The notes: generated by a model not told the origin, from the letters alone. A stretch of 64,000 nucleotides of DNA from Desmodesmus armatus (GCA_007449985.2 VIIQ02000848.1:148960-212959), one strand, 5' to 3'. Counted from the stretch's first letter, positions 45,640-57,657 are shown. Numbers and translations are program-made.

Positions 45640-45646
45640 TTTTTTT
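45640..45646 (+). terminator. RNA polymerase III T-run terminator
   Basis: A run of seven T begins six to seven bases after the tRNA 3' end, the standard termination signal for a nuclear tRNA gene. Confidence 0.85.
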
Positions 45647-47223
45647 GCAAGTGGAGGAGAAAGCATGTGTCATGTTTCTACCCTTTTCAGAAGTTCTGGA
45701 CGTTGGGAGTGCTGTTTTTGGTGCTGTCAACACTCAACTGTGCGTCAGGACGTTGGGGGCATGTCAACTGTCCGTCAGGAGATACTTGCATGTCAGCTAA
45801 CTGGATGGCCTGAACCAACAGGCCCCATTTAACATCCTGGGTTCGCTGCAAAGAGGCAGCATTTGACATGTCTACTGCGCAGTAGCTGGAGCGCTGGAGC
45901 TGGCGCGCAGCATCACGTGGCATGTGCAGTGTGGTCACTCTTGACTGTATTCCCCTGTCCCCTCCCGTTCCCCTGTTCACATCCCGAGTGTGTGGTGTCT
46001 CACGCATCACAGTCATAACAATGACAAGGAGCTAAGCATGCAGCACGGTTCACTTTTTTTGCTGCTGCATCATGCAGCAGCTCCGGGAGCTGCTGCAGGC
46101 CGGCTAGTTCCCAGGTGGCCCTACAGGCACCATCACGCTGAAGCAGACAGACTGATTCGAAAATTGCATTGAGCCCCGAAGAGCCCAGCCCACCCATAAT
46201 ATGCCATCTGCTTGCTGGGTTGGTACAAGCCTGCCATGGCCATGACTCATGCAAAGATGCCGGGAAAATGGAGGCAGCTTACTGCAACCTGAAACACTGT
46301 TTATGCCCAGCGGCTGGGCATAAGCCTTAGACGTCGCACCTGTTTGTGCACCTGCATTTACTACGCTGCTGCAAACAGAACAGCGGACTCCGCTGTAGGC
46401 GGCCTACAGGAATGTAGGCAAAGGTAAAGGTCCTGCAGGAGCCGCCGCGGCTGCTGCTTGGTTAGGCAACAACATCACACCTCAGTCACTGAGGCGGTCT
46501 GCTGCTGCAAGTATGGGGTCACTGCTGTACAGCATGTTTTCGTCAAGCATCAATGCAATTCCCGCGCAACAAACAAAGTTCGCGCGCAGGCATGGCATGC
46601 TTGTGGGCTGGCAGGTGCAACCTCAGTGGCCCTGTGCAATCAGCAGCAGTACTACCAGGTAGTGAGGCTATTGCACGCTGACTGCAACAGCGTCGTCAAG
46701 ACCCATTCAAAGGAATCAACTGCTATGCTCCTGTCACACAAGTTCGGCGCTGGCAGCATACAAGCCTGCAAGGGACATGAGCACCACCCCCGGCAGCATG
46801 CACCACATGCGTCAGTCTGCAGCTATGCCACTAATGCTCCTGCCCATGAGACTTAAAAACGCTTCAGGTGCAAGGATGTTTTCGTCAATGCATCCACGGC
46901 ATGCTTGATGATGGCGATGTACCGCTGCTACAAGTACAGGCCGGCTTCAGGTGCTGACAGCAGGGACAGGGCTGGGCAGCACTTGTTATTTCTGTTGCTT
47001 TTGTTGCGGCCAGCGCTCACTATCGCTTTATTGCACAACTTGTTGGACGTTGGCCGAGGTGACAGGACACGTTGGACGAAGTGACCGACTTTCAACCGGC
47101 AGCGCAGTGGCGGGTCAAGCGTGATTCAAGGCACACACAACACTGGCTCAACTCAAATCACCGCAATCATTCACGTTACATCACTCCTACATTTGAGGCC
47201 GGCATCCGCAATCGCTGCGTACG
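45647..47223. other. Intergenic; no gene seen
   Basis: Unassigned sequence. AGGACGTTGGG and TGTC(A)ACTGTCCGTCAGGA are duplicated near 45727-45782. A perfect 10-bp hairpin (TTATGCCCAG / loop CGG / CTGGGCATAA) lies at 46301-46323. The frame 46458-46856 (+) has no recognisable features. Confidence 0.5.
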
Positions 47224-48317
47224 ATGAGTGCACCAGGCGTTGCGGTTGTGCTGTTGCTGCTGTCTGGTTCTGCTGCTTGCCTCGGCCTCAATGCTCCGGA
47301 TACAATGCAGCACACAGCAGCAAAGCACATGGATAGCACTCGTGCTTCAAGGAAGATGCTGGCTACCCCGCCAGATGCTGCTCCAGTCACCAACTGTGGA
47401 TGCCCCTCAGCGTTCGACCCTGTCTGCGGCTCCGATGGCGAAATACACAGCAATCAATGCAAGGCCCGCTGCAACGGCGTCGTAGCTGTAGGAGTCCCGT
47501 TGATAACCTCTCTCGGCAGCTGCATTGGGCTGAACCCTCCCTGCAGGGAATGCTACCCAGTGCCAGACTGGCAGGCGGCAACAGCAAACATCAGCGCGGC
47601 TTCGCCCTGTGGCTGCACAACCTTCCTTGCTCCAGTATGTGGTGCTGACAACACCACCTACAGCAACAGCTGCGAGGCCAAGTGTAACAACGTCACAGAG
47701 TTCTTCACCTTGCCCGCTGCAGCCATCCCAGGTGTGTGTGTCGAGCCTTTCAAAATGGGGTTCGCTGGTGTGTCGTCCCTTTTCAATCTGCTGCGACCTT
47801 CCGTTCCTGCGGTTTGTTTGCAGCCGCATGTTCATCTTGTAACACCGTGTAACACTTCTTCTTCTCCACCCCAGGTACCCCCTGCAAACACCCCAAAATA
47901 GAGCCCGATTGGAAACCCTGCGCATCCATCCACTGGTGTGCCACCCGCCAGCACCTGTACCCCCCTGGCGCTGTCTGCGGCTCCAATGGCCGGGCCTACG
48001 TGAGTCACTGTGAGGCCGAATGCGCAGGAGTGGCAGTAGTGAGGGCTGCTGTTGCTGGGGCTCTGTGGATGGAGCGGTGTGCTGCAGTGAATGCCAACCT
48101 GACCAATGCATGTGACTGCCCTGATTCTGTGGATCCAGTGTGCGTGAACGGGGGCGGCTACCTGTATAGGAATGCGTGCGAGGCAAAATGCGCAAACAAG
48201 ACAGTGCAGGGCAAGCCAGAGGAGGGGCTGCCGCCGCTGCGCAGCAGCTGCCCTAGTGTTGTGCCTGAGCCTGTCCTGATGCCTGTGATTGTCAGTAGGC
48301 CACCTGCCAGCGGTTAA
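47224..48317 (+). CDS. Secreted protein with four Kazal-type domains
   Basis: Two exons, 47224-47731 and 47875-48317; donor CCCAG|GTGTGT, acceptor ACCCCAG, phase 1. The product is 316 residues. The signal peptide is [16 protein letters not shown]. Four Kazal-like domains follow: [20 protein letters not shown]...[25 protein letters not shown]...CEAKC, a diverged [11 protein letters not shown]...[19 protein letters not shown], and [27 protein letters not shown]. Domains 1, 2 and 4 share the C-x-C-P/T...PVC spacing. The last roughly 20 residues are Pro/Val-rich without a strong hydrophobic anchor, so export rather than anchoring is expected. The family inhibits serine proteases; target unknown. 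Skipping the splice gives a frame that stops soon after 47731, supporting the intron. Confidence 0.85.
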
Positions 48318-49441
48318 TTGTGGTGATTTTGGTCCAGTTTTGCTCTCCTGCTGATCAGCATCTCCTGCTGATCAGTCATGACAGCAACAAACTGTCTGGG
48401 CATGCTCAGCCCCTGATGCTTCAGCTTGTTTCTGCTCTCTTTATGTTTGATCTCTGGTCTGCATTGCGACCCGCAGCAGGCCGGTTTGTCCCTGGCTCAG
48501 GAGGGGAGCAGGGTCGCCCCAACTCTGAGATCTCAGAGCCTCTAGACGGTGATTTCTGGGCTTGGTCACTGGCACTTAGTTGGGTGCGATCAGCCGAGCA
48601 GTCATGTGGCTTGGCTTACCTGCATTCATGTGCTGCAGGAACAGCTGTTGCCAGTTGTTGTGGCAGCTTTATGGCATGATTTGATGTGCAGATGGATATT
48701 TATGCATCTGGAAACACTGCTGCACCACTGCGCAGCGCGTGCATGCATGCACGCATATGTGAGCGGGAATGGTGCCATGTACAGCCTGAGGTTGTTGTCA
48801 ACCATCACTGCCCCCTTCCTGTGAAGGGGCGCAGCAGCAGCAGCAGCACAGTGTGCTGGCCTGGGGTGTTCCTGGTGCAGAGCATGGTTGCGAAATGGAT
48901 GATCACAGCATCTATGGCGTTAAGAGACCAAGGGGGTGTCTCTGTATCTTTATCTTTATCTTTATCTGGGTGATGAGATATGCTTGTGTTATGCCTGGTA
49001 CAGCCTGTATGATGATCTTACTGCAGCAGAACACACCTCATGCATGCAGCTGGCCGTTGTGCAGGGGGGCATCATGTGCTGGGCAGCACTGTGAGCTGGC
49101 CTGGGGTGCTCCTGATGCAGGGTGTGATGGAAAGGATCTGATCCTCCATATGGCATATGTAAATGGTACAGTTTGGAACTACACACCTCATGCACCCCTT
49201 ACGTTGTGCAAGGGGGCACCCTGTGGCTGAGCAGCCCTGTGTGCTGGCCCAGCTGGGATTTCTCTGGCGCAGAGCATGGGCGCTGCACATTGTGCGCAGG
49301 TTCAGGCTGTGCGCGAAGGCGTTTGACACGGTTTGGGTTGTGGCATGAAGGCACATGGATACAGTTTGCAGTATGGCACGTCCTGCAAGGACTATATGCC
49401 TGCCGCAGGCACATACATAGAAGCTGCTAGGAGCAGCTGCT
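48318..49441. other. Intergenic with diverged tandem repeats; no gene seen
   Basis: CTGGCCTGGGGTGYTCCTG..GCAG blocks recur near 48862, 49097 and 49243. The stretch at about 49030-49160 (ACACCTCATGCA...GGGGGCA...GCTGGCC) is repeated at about 49183-49290. (TCTTTA)n occurs at about 48947-48965. No coding support. Confidence 0.6.
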
Positions 49442-49740
49442 CTAATCTTGGTCTGGTGGCGCATCGGACTCCGATGCTGGACTGGAGTCCAGTATACTGG
49501 ACATCACGTCGGGGACGCATTTAGCAGGAAGTGTGCTGAGCATGTTCCTGTAGCAATGTGCACCCGTGGTCGTCAGCAGAGTGTGTGAGGCTTGCTGAGC
49601 ATGTTGCCGCAGCAATGCACACTTCTGCTGCGACAGGCGGGGTGGTGTAAGCAGCAGCAGCAGTCCTACCACGAGCTCCTCGAGGGGTGTGTGGTGTGAC
49701 GCTCGGCTGCCCGTTTCATGGGCAGCAAACCTTTTTGTCA
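49442..49740 (-). CDS. Candidate terminal exon of an unrecognised minus-strand gene
   Basis: An open frame ends at TAG (49442-49444). Its protein-like, non-repetitive composition includes PLEELVVGLLLLLTPPRLS, LLRQHAQQASHTLL and an acidic end SSPASESDAPPDQD. A possible acceptor is ACAAAAAG|GTTTGC near 49733. I could not find a convincing upstream exon and do not recognise the family. The charged C-terminus and helix-like Leu spacing are why I keep it. Confidence 0.35.
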
Positions 49741-51334
49741 AACAATGCAGTGTGCATATTCCGTACTGAGGCTCGGAATGTGTGATGGGGTGATGAGGAG
49801 GTGGTAGTGGTGCTATGCGGTTGTGCACTGCGTGTGGTCGTGCGTTGAAGGGCACAGGGTTTCACGTTAGTTGCAGGGTACAGCTGCAGGACCCAGGGAG
49901 TCGCCAGCATACTAGTGCATGTGCGACACACCATGCTGTGCGCGGTGTGTGCTGCAGCAGCAGCATTATAAGGGCTCTCAGTGTTTTGCTGTCGGCCGTC
50001 GGACAATAGGTGCAGGCGGCTGTTTGGATTTGTGTGCTGGGTTGTGCGCCCCTGAAGGGCCCCTCAGAAATCTGGGACTAATGGACCAGGCTGAGCAGTT
50101 GCTGATGGTTTGGAAATTGTGTGCAACATGTGTACAATACTGAGCTTGAGTCAACCCACCCTGTGTATGCAAAAAGGCTTACAGCAGCTTCTTGTGGCCT
50201 CTGTTACTGCTGCCGATCACAAAGCAGCGGCAGCAACAGCATACAAACGACGGCCTTATCTGGGATGACAAGACACCAAGCTGTAGGAGAGGCACATGGG
50301 CTTGATTGTGTAGGCACCTGGATGTTGGGTACATTCACTTTGACATGCATGCTGGCTCTCAAGGCTTGTCTTCACAAGGGAAGGGAACCCGATTACACAA
50401 ACTAAACAGTCAGCTCCTTCAGATGATCAGCGTGCACTGAGTGCATGAATCACAATCACTGATTGTGATACTGGCAGTATCACTTCAAGACACAGCACTT
50501 CAGCACACACGTACATGTACAATGTGCGTAGACAGACACAAAACAGCCATGCCAACTGTTTGCAACTGGACCAAGGGCACTAGATGCACCCTAATGGGGC
50601 ACCACAGCAGCACCAGCCTTCTGCTGAGCAGTGCCACAATGCGAATGGCATCTCCAGCCACTGGGCCGACTGTTCCCGTTAGAATACCACCGGTAGGGAC
50701 GCCTAAAGTCAGTACTCCTCTCACACTTGGACGCCCTGTGAGATGCTGGAGTACTGATTCAGGGCGTCAATACAGGCGTCAAGGTCGGTATTTAAGCAAC
50801 AAACACCACCTGAGCGCAAATTTCAGGGCTTCGCGATCGGGCTGCGCGGCTTCGTTTTCAAACTTCCAGACAGTCTAGCACTCAGGAAAGGCGCAGGAGC
50901 GATCCCACTTTGATCTCCCAGTATAGGTCATCCATCAGCTGTGGTTGTTACAACACAACGGTGCCACCTGCACCTCACCAGCTCTTCCCCAGCATCAACA
51001 GTTTGGTGGTTGCACAATGGGGCTGCTGTAGTTGGACTGCAGAGACAAGCAGCAAGGTTGGTGGAAGAGGCCAGTGCTTTGGTGGCATGATAGCTGCTGC
51101 TGTTGCAGCAGCAGCAGCTGTAACAGCACCCTGTTGCTTGTTGAGCTGTTGTTGTGTCTGTAGTGGCAGTTGTGCACAGCAGCAGCTACATTTGCAGGCA
51201 TAATGCAGATCTGGCTGTGTTGGTGTGCCTAAGCAGGCCAGCAAACCCCTCCCCAGCATTTGGAATTCCTGACAACAGCACTGAAGATTGCTGTGCATCC
51301 TGCTGCATGTTGCAGTGCAGGTGGGGCTTGCACC
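49741..51334. other. No supported gene
   Basis: An open frame at 50441-50878 (+) and its minus-strand shadow have non-repetitive composition but no recognisable domain or splice context. CTG/CAG-rich sequence lies at 51085-51190. Nothing else is seen. Confidence 0.45.
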
Positions 51335-51710
51335 ATGGACCAGGCAGACTCTGATGAAGATTTCATCCTTGAAACAGCTCCACCGGAGTCAGAGGCAGTG
51401 GACGAACCCACTGACTCAGAGGAAGAGCAGCAGTCAAGGGGCAGAAAGCGGAAGTGCAGGAAAGCAGCTGGCAGTAAGAAGCCCCGTAAGAAGCCCAGGG
51501 GACCAGCCCCGGGGGGTGTCAGGGTGGTCGGTTCCGACGAGCAGCGCTCTTGGGGCAAGTATGGCAAAGGGATGGAGACCACGTGTGGTCCCTGTGGTGG
51601 TGACCGCGCCCACCAAGCAACACTGCAGGCCCCAGACGCACAGATCAAGGCATTCTTCATCACATGCCTCCAGGACAAGAATCCCAAGCACGCGATTGAT
51701 GAGTGGCATG
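51335..51710 (+). CDS. Candidate first exon of a nuclear protein, unrecognised
   Basis: The ATG at 51335 opens an acidic N-terminus (MDQADSDEDFILETAPPESE, then a PTDSEEEQQ run). A strongly basic, NLS-like segment (RGRKRKCRKAAGSKKPRKKP) follows, then a CGPC...KAFFITCLQDKNPKHAIDEW block, ending at a good donor (GGCATG|GTAAGG, phase 1). The acidic/basic layout suggests a chromatin or nucleolar protein. No following exon could be identified before the 52-kb repeats, and the gene may be broken. Confidence 0.4.
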
Positions 51711-52379
51711 GTAAGGATGGGTGCAGCTGTCATTGTAGTTGCCCATGTCATATGTGATGCTGGGTGTCGACTGAGACGTCTCTATGCTGCAGGCCAGAAA
51801 AGCTAGCACAGCTGCTAGCCAGCCAGCCAGTGGCATGTGCATGACTGAGGCGCATGCGGACAACACTGTTGTGCTGCAATGACCCGAACTTGAGCTTCTG
51901 CTGCTGCTGCTGCTGCTTCCGCGGCTGTCACTGTGCTGCTGCTGCTGCAGATGTGCTGCCTATGGATCGCCCCACTGGGGATATGTCCCTTCTCGCCACT
52001 CTGCTGTCACACCTTGCACAATCACACTGTAATGCATCATGCGCAGCAGACGATACTTCTTCACCTATTGCTCCCTCAGCCTTTGCTACTGCTGCAGCTG
52101 CTCCTGCTGCTGTCACACCTTGCACAATCACACTGTAATGCATCATGCGCAGCAGACGATACTTCTTCATCTATTGCTCCCTCAGATGATTCGAACAGTG
52201 AAAGTGCGGTTTACAGAAAACCTGCCTTGACTAGTCCTGCCTTGCCGCCACCATGCATGAAGTAACCTCACGCGCAGCTGCACAGCTCAACAAGTGGCCC
52301 ACCAGTGCATCTCTAGGCCACTCCACCCCTCACCCCCACATCAGCATGACCTCCCCAGCCCCATCCCACCATTGCTGTT
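51711..52379 (+). repeat. 78-bp direct repeat (period 106) in an otherwise unassigned stretch
   Basis: About 52001-52078 and 52107-52184 are near-identical (TGTCACACCTTGCACAATCA...TTGCTCCCTCAG, with one C/T difference). They are separated by CTG-rich spacer. Upstream, 51898-51952 is a (CTG)n-rich tract. No coding function is assigned. Confidence 0.85.
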
Positions 52380-53040
52380 GGACGCTGCAAGCGCAAAACC
52401 CTTGAGTAAAATGTAAGTGATATCCCTAGCTATCCACCTTTGCTAGCGGCTTCGCTGGGTCTGGCGAGCATGGGGGGCAGGTCACCTTTCAGATGGCATG
52501 GCCAATCCTGCCCCTCTCACAATCCCCACTCAACAATGATCTCCCCACCCCAATTGGGGTTGCAACCCCACCAGTACGCAACACGCTGAGGGCGCAAAAC
52601 CCTGCGGCATCATGTAAATGATGTTCTGGCATGCTCTTCTTGTGAGCGCGTTGCTGTGTGGGGCTTGCAAGCGTGAAGTGTATAGTACAAGAGCCCACAC
52701 CATGGCCAATCCTGCCCCCCTCACAAGCCCCACCCCGTAATGACCTTCCCACCCCAACCCTTCCAGTGCGCGACACGCTGAGGGCGCGAAAACCACGGCA
52801 TCATGTACATAATGTTCTGGCATGCTCTTTTTTCAAAAGCGGCATTGCTGTGTAGGGCGAGCGTGGAGTACAAGAGCCCACACCATGGCCAATCCTGCCC
52901 CCCTCACAAGCCCCCCACCCGTAATGACCTCCCCTCCCCAACCCGTCCAGTGCGCAACACGCCGAGGGCGCAAAACCCTGCGGCATCATGTATATGATGT
53001 TCTGGCATGCTCTTTTTGTAAGCGGCAGTGCTGTGTGCGA
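52380..53040 (+). repeat. Satellite-like array, period about 183-204 bp
   Basis: CCAATCCTGCCCC starts occur at 52502, 52706 and 52889. Each is followed by ACACGCYGAGGGCGC, GGCATCATGTA and TTCTGGCATGCTCTT. A fourth, degenerate unit lies at about 52380-52500. Single-base and short indels distinguish the units. No splice-site or coding content was recognised. Confidence 0.93.
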
Positions 53041-55223
53041 CCCCTTTGCGCAGCACCAATCTGTCGCAAGTGGTCATCCCCCGACCCAATGGTCAAGGGG
53101 TGCACACTGACACTGCTGATTGCCACGGCATGCATGCGAGTGGACATCATATCTGGCGCAAAGGACAGCTGCAACAACCTGTGGATCATGTTGCAGCAGC
53201 CCAGCCTGGGCAGTGACTGCCCGGCCCAGCGCTGGGCACAACCCCAACACCTGCACTGAGTGTGTGCAGCTGCGCAGCATTAACGCTGCATGTGACAAGA
53301 AAGTCGACCATTTGTGGCTGACAGTACGCACATAGACACATCCAGGGCAGTAAAAATCTGCAGACAGCTGTCTGTCACACACCTGTCAGGTGCTTGTGGG
53401 TAGCCAGCAAGTACGTTGCAGCTGCCTGGACCTAGGGCAACAACGATAGAGCCAATTGCAGCTTGAATCGGCTACTCACGCCCTCATTGCCGGAAAACTT
53501 GCTTTTTATGGGCAATACAACATGACAAATGCTCATGTATGCTGGGTGGGGGGTTGATGTGTGGATCGAGCCGGCATTATGCCCAAATTGAACGCAATGA
53601 ACCTTTATAAGACTGTGGTATGGCATATGGCTGCACTTCGGCTGGTCAACTCGGTCACCTGTCGGTGACTTGAGCAAATGCCGCACAAGAGTTCAGCAAA
53701 CAACAGAATCGAGCGGACCGCTACCGTGTGTTTGGTTTCGTATCATTGCGTGTTCAGCACAGACGTTTTGACCTACAGTGCCCGGCAGCGATCTCTTGCT
53801 TCTGACCAACAACCCAGCAGCGGGCGACAGGGGGTTCCACGCTGCGTAATTAGACATTTGTTGACTTGAACAAGGCTTTGTGACCCCCATTACGCCCTGC
53901 AGACGCCAGTGACGCCGAAGTACTGGGTCTGGGTGTCAAGACCCCCCTGTTCAGGGGGTTACATCACAGTGGACTCAAGAACCTCGTAACCACAAAAAAT
54001 GCAGTGTTGACAGTGGTTCAACAAGTTGTATGATGACAGCAAGTGTCACAAATGTTAACGGACATGACTGCTGATCTGCTGTTGCGTCTGGCAACATGAG
54101 TATCAGCTGCTCCATCACACAGCGCTTAAATGAGCGCAGGCAGATGCTTGCTGCTGCAGCGCTGCTGCTGGGGGACTTGGAGGCTCTGTGTTCTCTAGGG
54201 TGGCTGCTGCGCCTGGGAGCATGGGTCCCAGCTGCTCCCACACACATGTATGACCCTCTTCGGCCGTGTAACGTTAAGGGGGAAGGATGGTATTGATTGG
54301 GGTATCAGCAAACATGGTTAGGGGCTGTAAGTCCAGCCCATTTGCACAAAACCTGAAGCTACCTGCCTGGGGCAATGCCCCTGCCCAGCCAGAGGCCAAT
54401 GGTGCCGGGGTACAGGCAGCCTCAGGGCCTGCTGAACCCTGCTGTGCCCTGCTGCTGCTGGCTGGGTTGGGCTGAGAAACGATTACACCAGTGGATTCTG
54501 ACATTACAGACGTTTTTTTGGCACCAAAAACTGTCAACTTGCAAATCCTCGTCCAATTGTCGATGTTGAATTTGTCTCACGGGAGACAATGCACATCCAG
54601 GCTCGCGTCATCAAGGTAGAAGAATTCAACATCTAGGATCACACGGCACGCTTTTGTTCGGTTGTTTTTAATACCCAATAGTATATATCGACAGCTAGCT
54701 GGTCCTTCCGTAATCGTTTATCATCACCTCGGACTGATCATTGCAGCAGTACTGCTAACTTCCGTTTGAGACGAGTGCAAGCGTCGACGGGGCATAATAC
54801 TGTCAGAGAGTGTTTCTGGACATCAAAGCAGCGTATTGCAGTTGCGTGCAGAGGCCTGTGGGTGACGAGAAGTGTGCAGCACAACAGCCATCACCACAGC
54901 AGCAGCTGGCACCACTGCAAAATGCCACCATGACTGTCGGGCTGAAAACCATGTGGTCAGCTTCAATATGTCCTCAGATATACCCAAACCGAGTTTCGGC
55001 ACAGCAAGCCCCTGGTGGCTGTGAAACTGCAATACCATCCTTCCCCCTTAACGTCTGTCTTCCTTCATGTGTCTTACACAGTGCTCACTGCAGCACAGCA
55101 TTCAAGCACAGGCTGCTGCTGGGGGCCTTGAGGGCCCTGGGTCTCTAGGGGTGACTGCTGCCTCTAGACTGCTGTGCTGGCCCTACAGGTAGCTGAAGAG
55201 CTCCGACAGCCTTTGGGGTTGGC
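53041..55223. other. No supported gene
   Basis: Unassigned. A block of about 50 bp (GCTGCTGCTGGGGGMCTTG...TCTCTAGGG) is present at about 54160-54210 and again at about 55111-55160, each within an open frame without recognisable domains. A splice-like edge GCGTCATCAAG|GTAGAA occurs at about 54613, without a believable partner. Confidence 0.45.
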
Positions 55224-55451
55224 ATGGAACGCTGCATGTTCACTGTGCAGTTCACCTGCAATGGCACAGTAGAGGGCGGCGTGGAACGCTGCATGTCCAC
55301 TGTAATGTTCACCTGCAATGGCACAGTAGAGGGCGGCATGGAACGCTGCATGTTCACTGTAAAGTTCACCTGCAATGGCACAGTAGAGGGCGGCGTGGAA
55401 CGCTGCATGTTCACTGTAAAGTTCACCTGCAATGGCGCAGTAGAGGGCGGC
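55224..55451 (+). repeat. Four 57-bp in-frame repeats (19-residue peptide)
   Basis: Units start at 55224, 55281, 55338 and 55395. The open frame reads (M/V)ERCMFTVKFTCNGTVEGG in each, with few substitutions. 57 is divisible by three and the frame stays open. I found no start, signal peptide or splice context proving expression; it may be an expanded exon piece. Confidence 0.9.
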
Positions 55452-55976
55452 ACAGCGGTGTTAGCGGCAGCATGTCTCACACATGGCTACGTGTTGTCCG
55501 CTGGCATGAAGCTGTCTACCCCTAACAGTCACGGCTGCTGGCATCACTTTGTCTGTGAGTTGAGCGGCAGGAAACAGGTCTCTGGCTCCTCTCCTTCACC
55601 CTCCGTACACCAGCCCTGTGGCCCCTCTGTTTCACCCTGCGTGAATCAATCCTGTAGCCCCTCCCCTTCACCCTCCAAGAACCTGCCCTGTGGCTCCTCT
55701 GTTTCAAGCTTCATGCCCCAGCCCCGACGCCCCTCTGCTGCACCCTCCCTAAACAAGCCGTGTCCATTTTGTTGCACCCTCCATGCACCAGCCCTGTGGC
55801 CCACCTGCGGTCTACTGCTGCGCCAAATGTTCCTCTGTGAAGGGTTCCCACTGCTGTCATGCTGGTCCACTCTTTCGATGCACCTGCCGACCTCAGCACA
55901 CCCCGCTACTGCTTGGCTGCAGGCTGGCGCGGGTCCTGGCCTGTCTGCCTGTCTGCCAGCGCGCACACACAGTGTA

Positions 55977-56192
55977 CGCCTGTAGTGCCTGTAGTGCCGG
56001 CACGCGCGCACTGAGTACCGCCTGCAGTGCCTGTAGTGCTGGCGCGCGCGCGCTGAGTGCGCCTGTAGTGCCTGTAGTGCCGGCGCGCGCGCTGAGTGCG
56101 CCTGTAGTGCCTGTAGTGCCTGCGCGCGCGCTGAGTGCGCCTGTAGTGCCTGTAGTGCCGGCACGCGCGCACTGAGTACCGCCTGTAGTGCT
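55977..56192 (+). repeat. 39-42-bp GC-rich minisatellite with alternating CG runs
   Basis: Units start at 55977, 56019, 56060, 56099, 56138 and (partial) 56180: CGCCTGTAGTGCCTGTAGTG, then GGCGCGCGCG and CTGAGTG. The CG alternations of 8-12 bases could adopt left-handed or hairpin DNA. The frames read PVVPVVPARALSA and similar; these I treat as artefacts. Confidence 0.93.
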
Positions 56193-57657
56193 CCAGCAGC
56201 TGCTGGCTAGCCCTGCTGCTGGGTCTCCAGTCGGCTGGTGCCTGGTCTGGCCGGTCATAGCAGTAGGAGGCGTTCCCGTGGCCCTCCTACAAGCCGCTGA
56301 TCTTGCAGGCTGCATCCATGGCAGGCTTTGCCAGCCCATGGGGCCGGGGGAACTACTGCTGCCGCAGCAACGGTTGCTGCAGTGGGTGGCGCGCAGCAGC
56401 AGGTGCAAGCTGCTGGTCTACCCACTTGACCTGCTCGCCTGCACCTGCGACTGCATGGCAGCAGCAGGCAGTAGTCTGCGCTTCCTGCTGTGGCGCCATC
56501 ATGACGCTCATCTGGGGCGAAGCCCACATCCTGCTCGCTGGCGCAGTACTGCACTGCTGCTGCTGGCCAGGGCTGCGTACTGTCTGGGCCTTCGTCCTCC
56601 CCCTGCACTCTGAGTTGCTGTGACCCCTGTGACCCAACATGGTGCAGGGCGCATCTGCATGACCAGCACCTTACTCAGCCTTGGCTGACAGTGTGACCTG
56701 CCGTTTCAGCTGCGAAAAGCCCGGCATGGAGCTGCTGCTGCCGCCATCCTGCTGCTGCTGCTGGACTGAGGTGGACTGAGCTGAGGGGTTCTAGCCGCCG
56801 GGTGGTTTGCTGCATGCGCGCTGCCACTTGTGGTGCAGCGGACACCTGCAGGTGCTGCTGCTGCTGCTGGCGGCGCTCCCTCCGTTGGCCAGCTGAACGA
56901 TCCAATCGAGGTTCACTGCACCCCAGGCGCAGAATCTGAGCTGCTGCTAAAGATGCTTGAGTCAAACATTGCCACTCACGCCCTGACGAACAGCGACACA
57001 CACAGTTTGGTGTGTTGAACCCGCCCGGTGCGTGAGCGCGCTGGGTTGGCTCTCTACAGCACGGCCTGTTGCCCTGAAAGAGCCTGTGAAATTATACGCA
57101 GCACAACCACTGCTGCGTGTGAACATGCGGTGCAGCCTACCTAGTTTGCTATTGAGGCCGTACATGCCCCCATTTGCAGCCAGCATCATACCTGGTTGGC
57201 AGTGTCTGCGCAGATCGGCATGCCCTGCTGCTGTACTGCCAAGTTGCTGCTGGGATGGAAACCTGTGAGTTGCACGGGTGTACACAAGCAGCTGGACATG
57301 ATGCATGTGAGGGAGGAAGAAGCAGGGTGGATGCAAGAAGCAGCAAGGGCCATCCCTCAGTCAGCACCTACCAGTAGCACCAGGCCTGGCTCATTCATGG
57401 GAAAGGGGGGGGGGGTGCACATTTGTGAGAGATCCAGATCACTACAAAGGTTGATCTCACCTCCACACGAATTCAGACCCATTGCAAACCCATTTCCAGG
57501 CCAGCCAGCGTCCAGCAATACTGGTGTTGACATTGCCCATCACTGGCAGCACATGTACAAGTACTGCTGAAGCAGTCTGCTGATTCGCATCTGGTAATGC
57601 TGGCAGCTTGCATGCCTTGTCATGCTGTGTTTGCACCCTTCCACCCCCATCATCTAG
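56193..57657. other. Unresolved stretch upstream of the disintegrin-like gene
   Basis: May hold 5' exons of the gene at 57.7-59.7 kb. Candidate coding-like pieces are 56880-56995 (+, QLNDPIEVHCTPGAESELLL) and minus-strand frames near 56962-57336. None could be joined by phase and splice sites with confidence. Confidence 0.4.

Noticed and set aside
49442..49855. Full 137-residue minus-strand frame as a complete gene
   Set aside because: No ATG start and the N-terminal part looks noncoding; only the 3' portion is kept as a low-confidence exon.
50441..50878. 145-residue plus-strand frame and its minus-strand shadow
   Set aside because: Non-repetitive composition, but no domain, splice context or neighbour evidence; not enough to call a gene.
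55646..56408. Frames with repeated PVVPVVPARALSA or HYRHYRRTQRAR peptides
   Set aside because: Direct translation of the 39-42-bp minisatellite on both strands; no start, signal or splice support.
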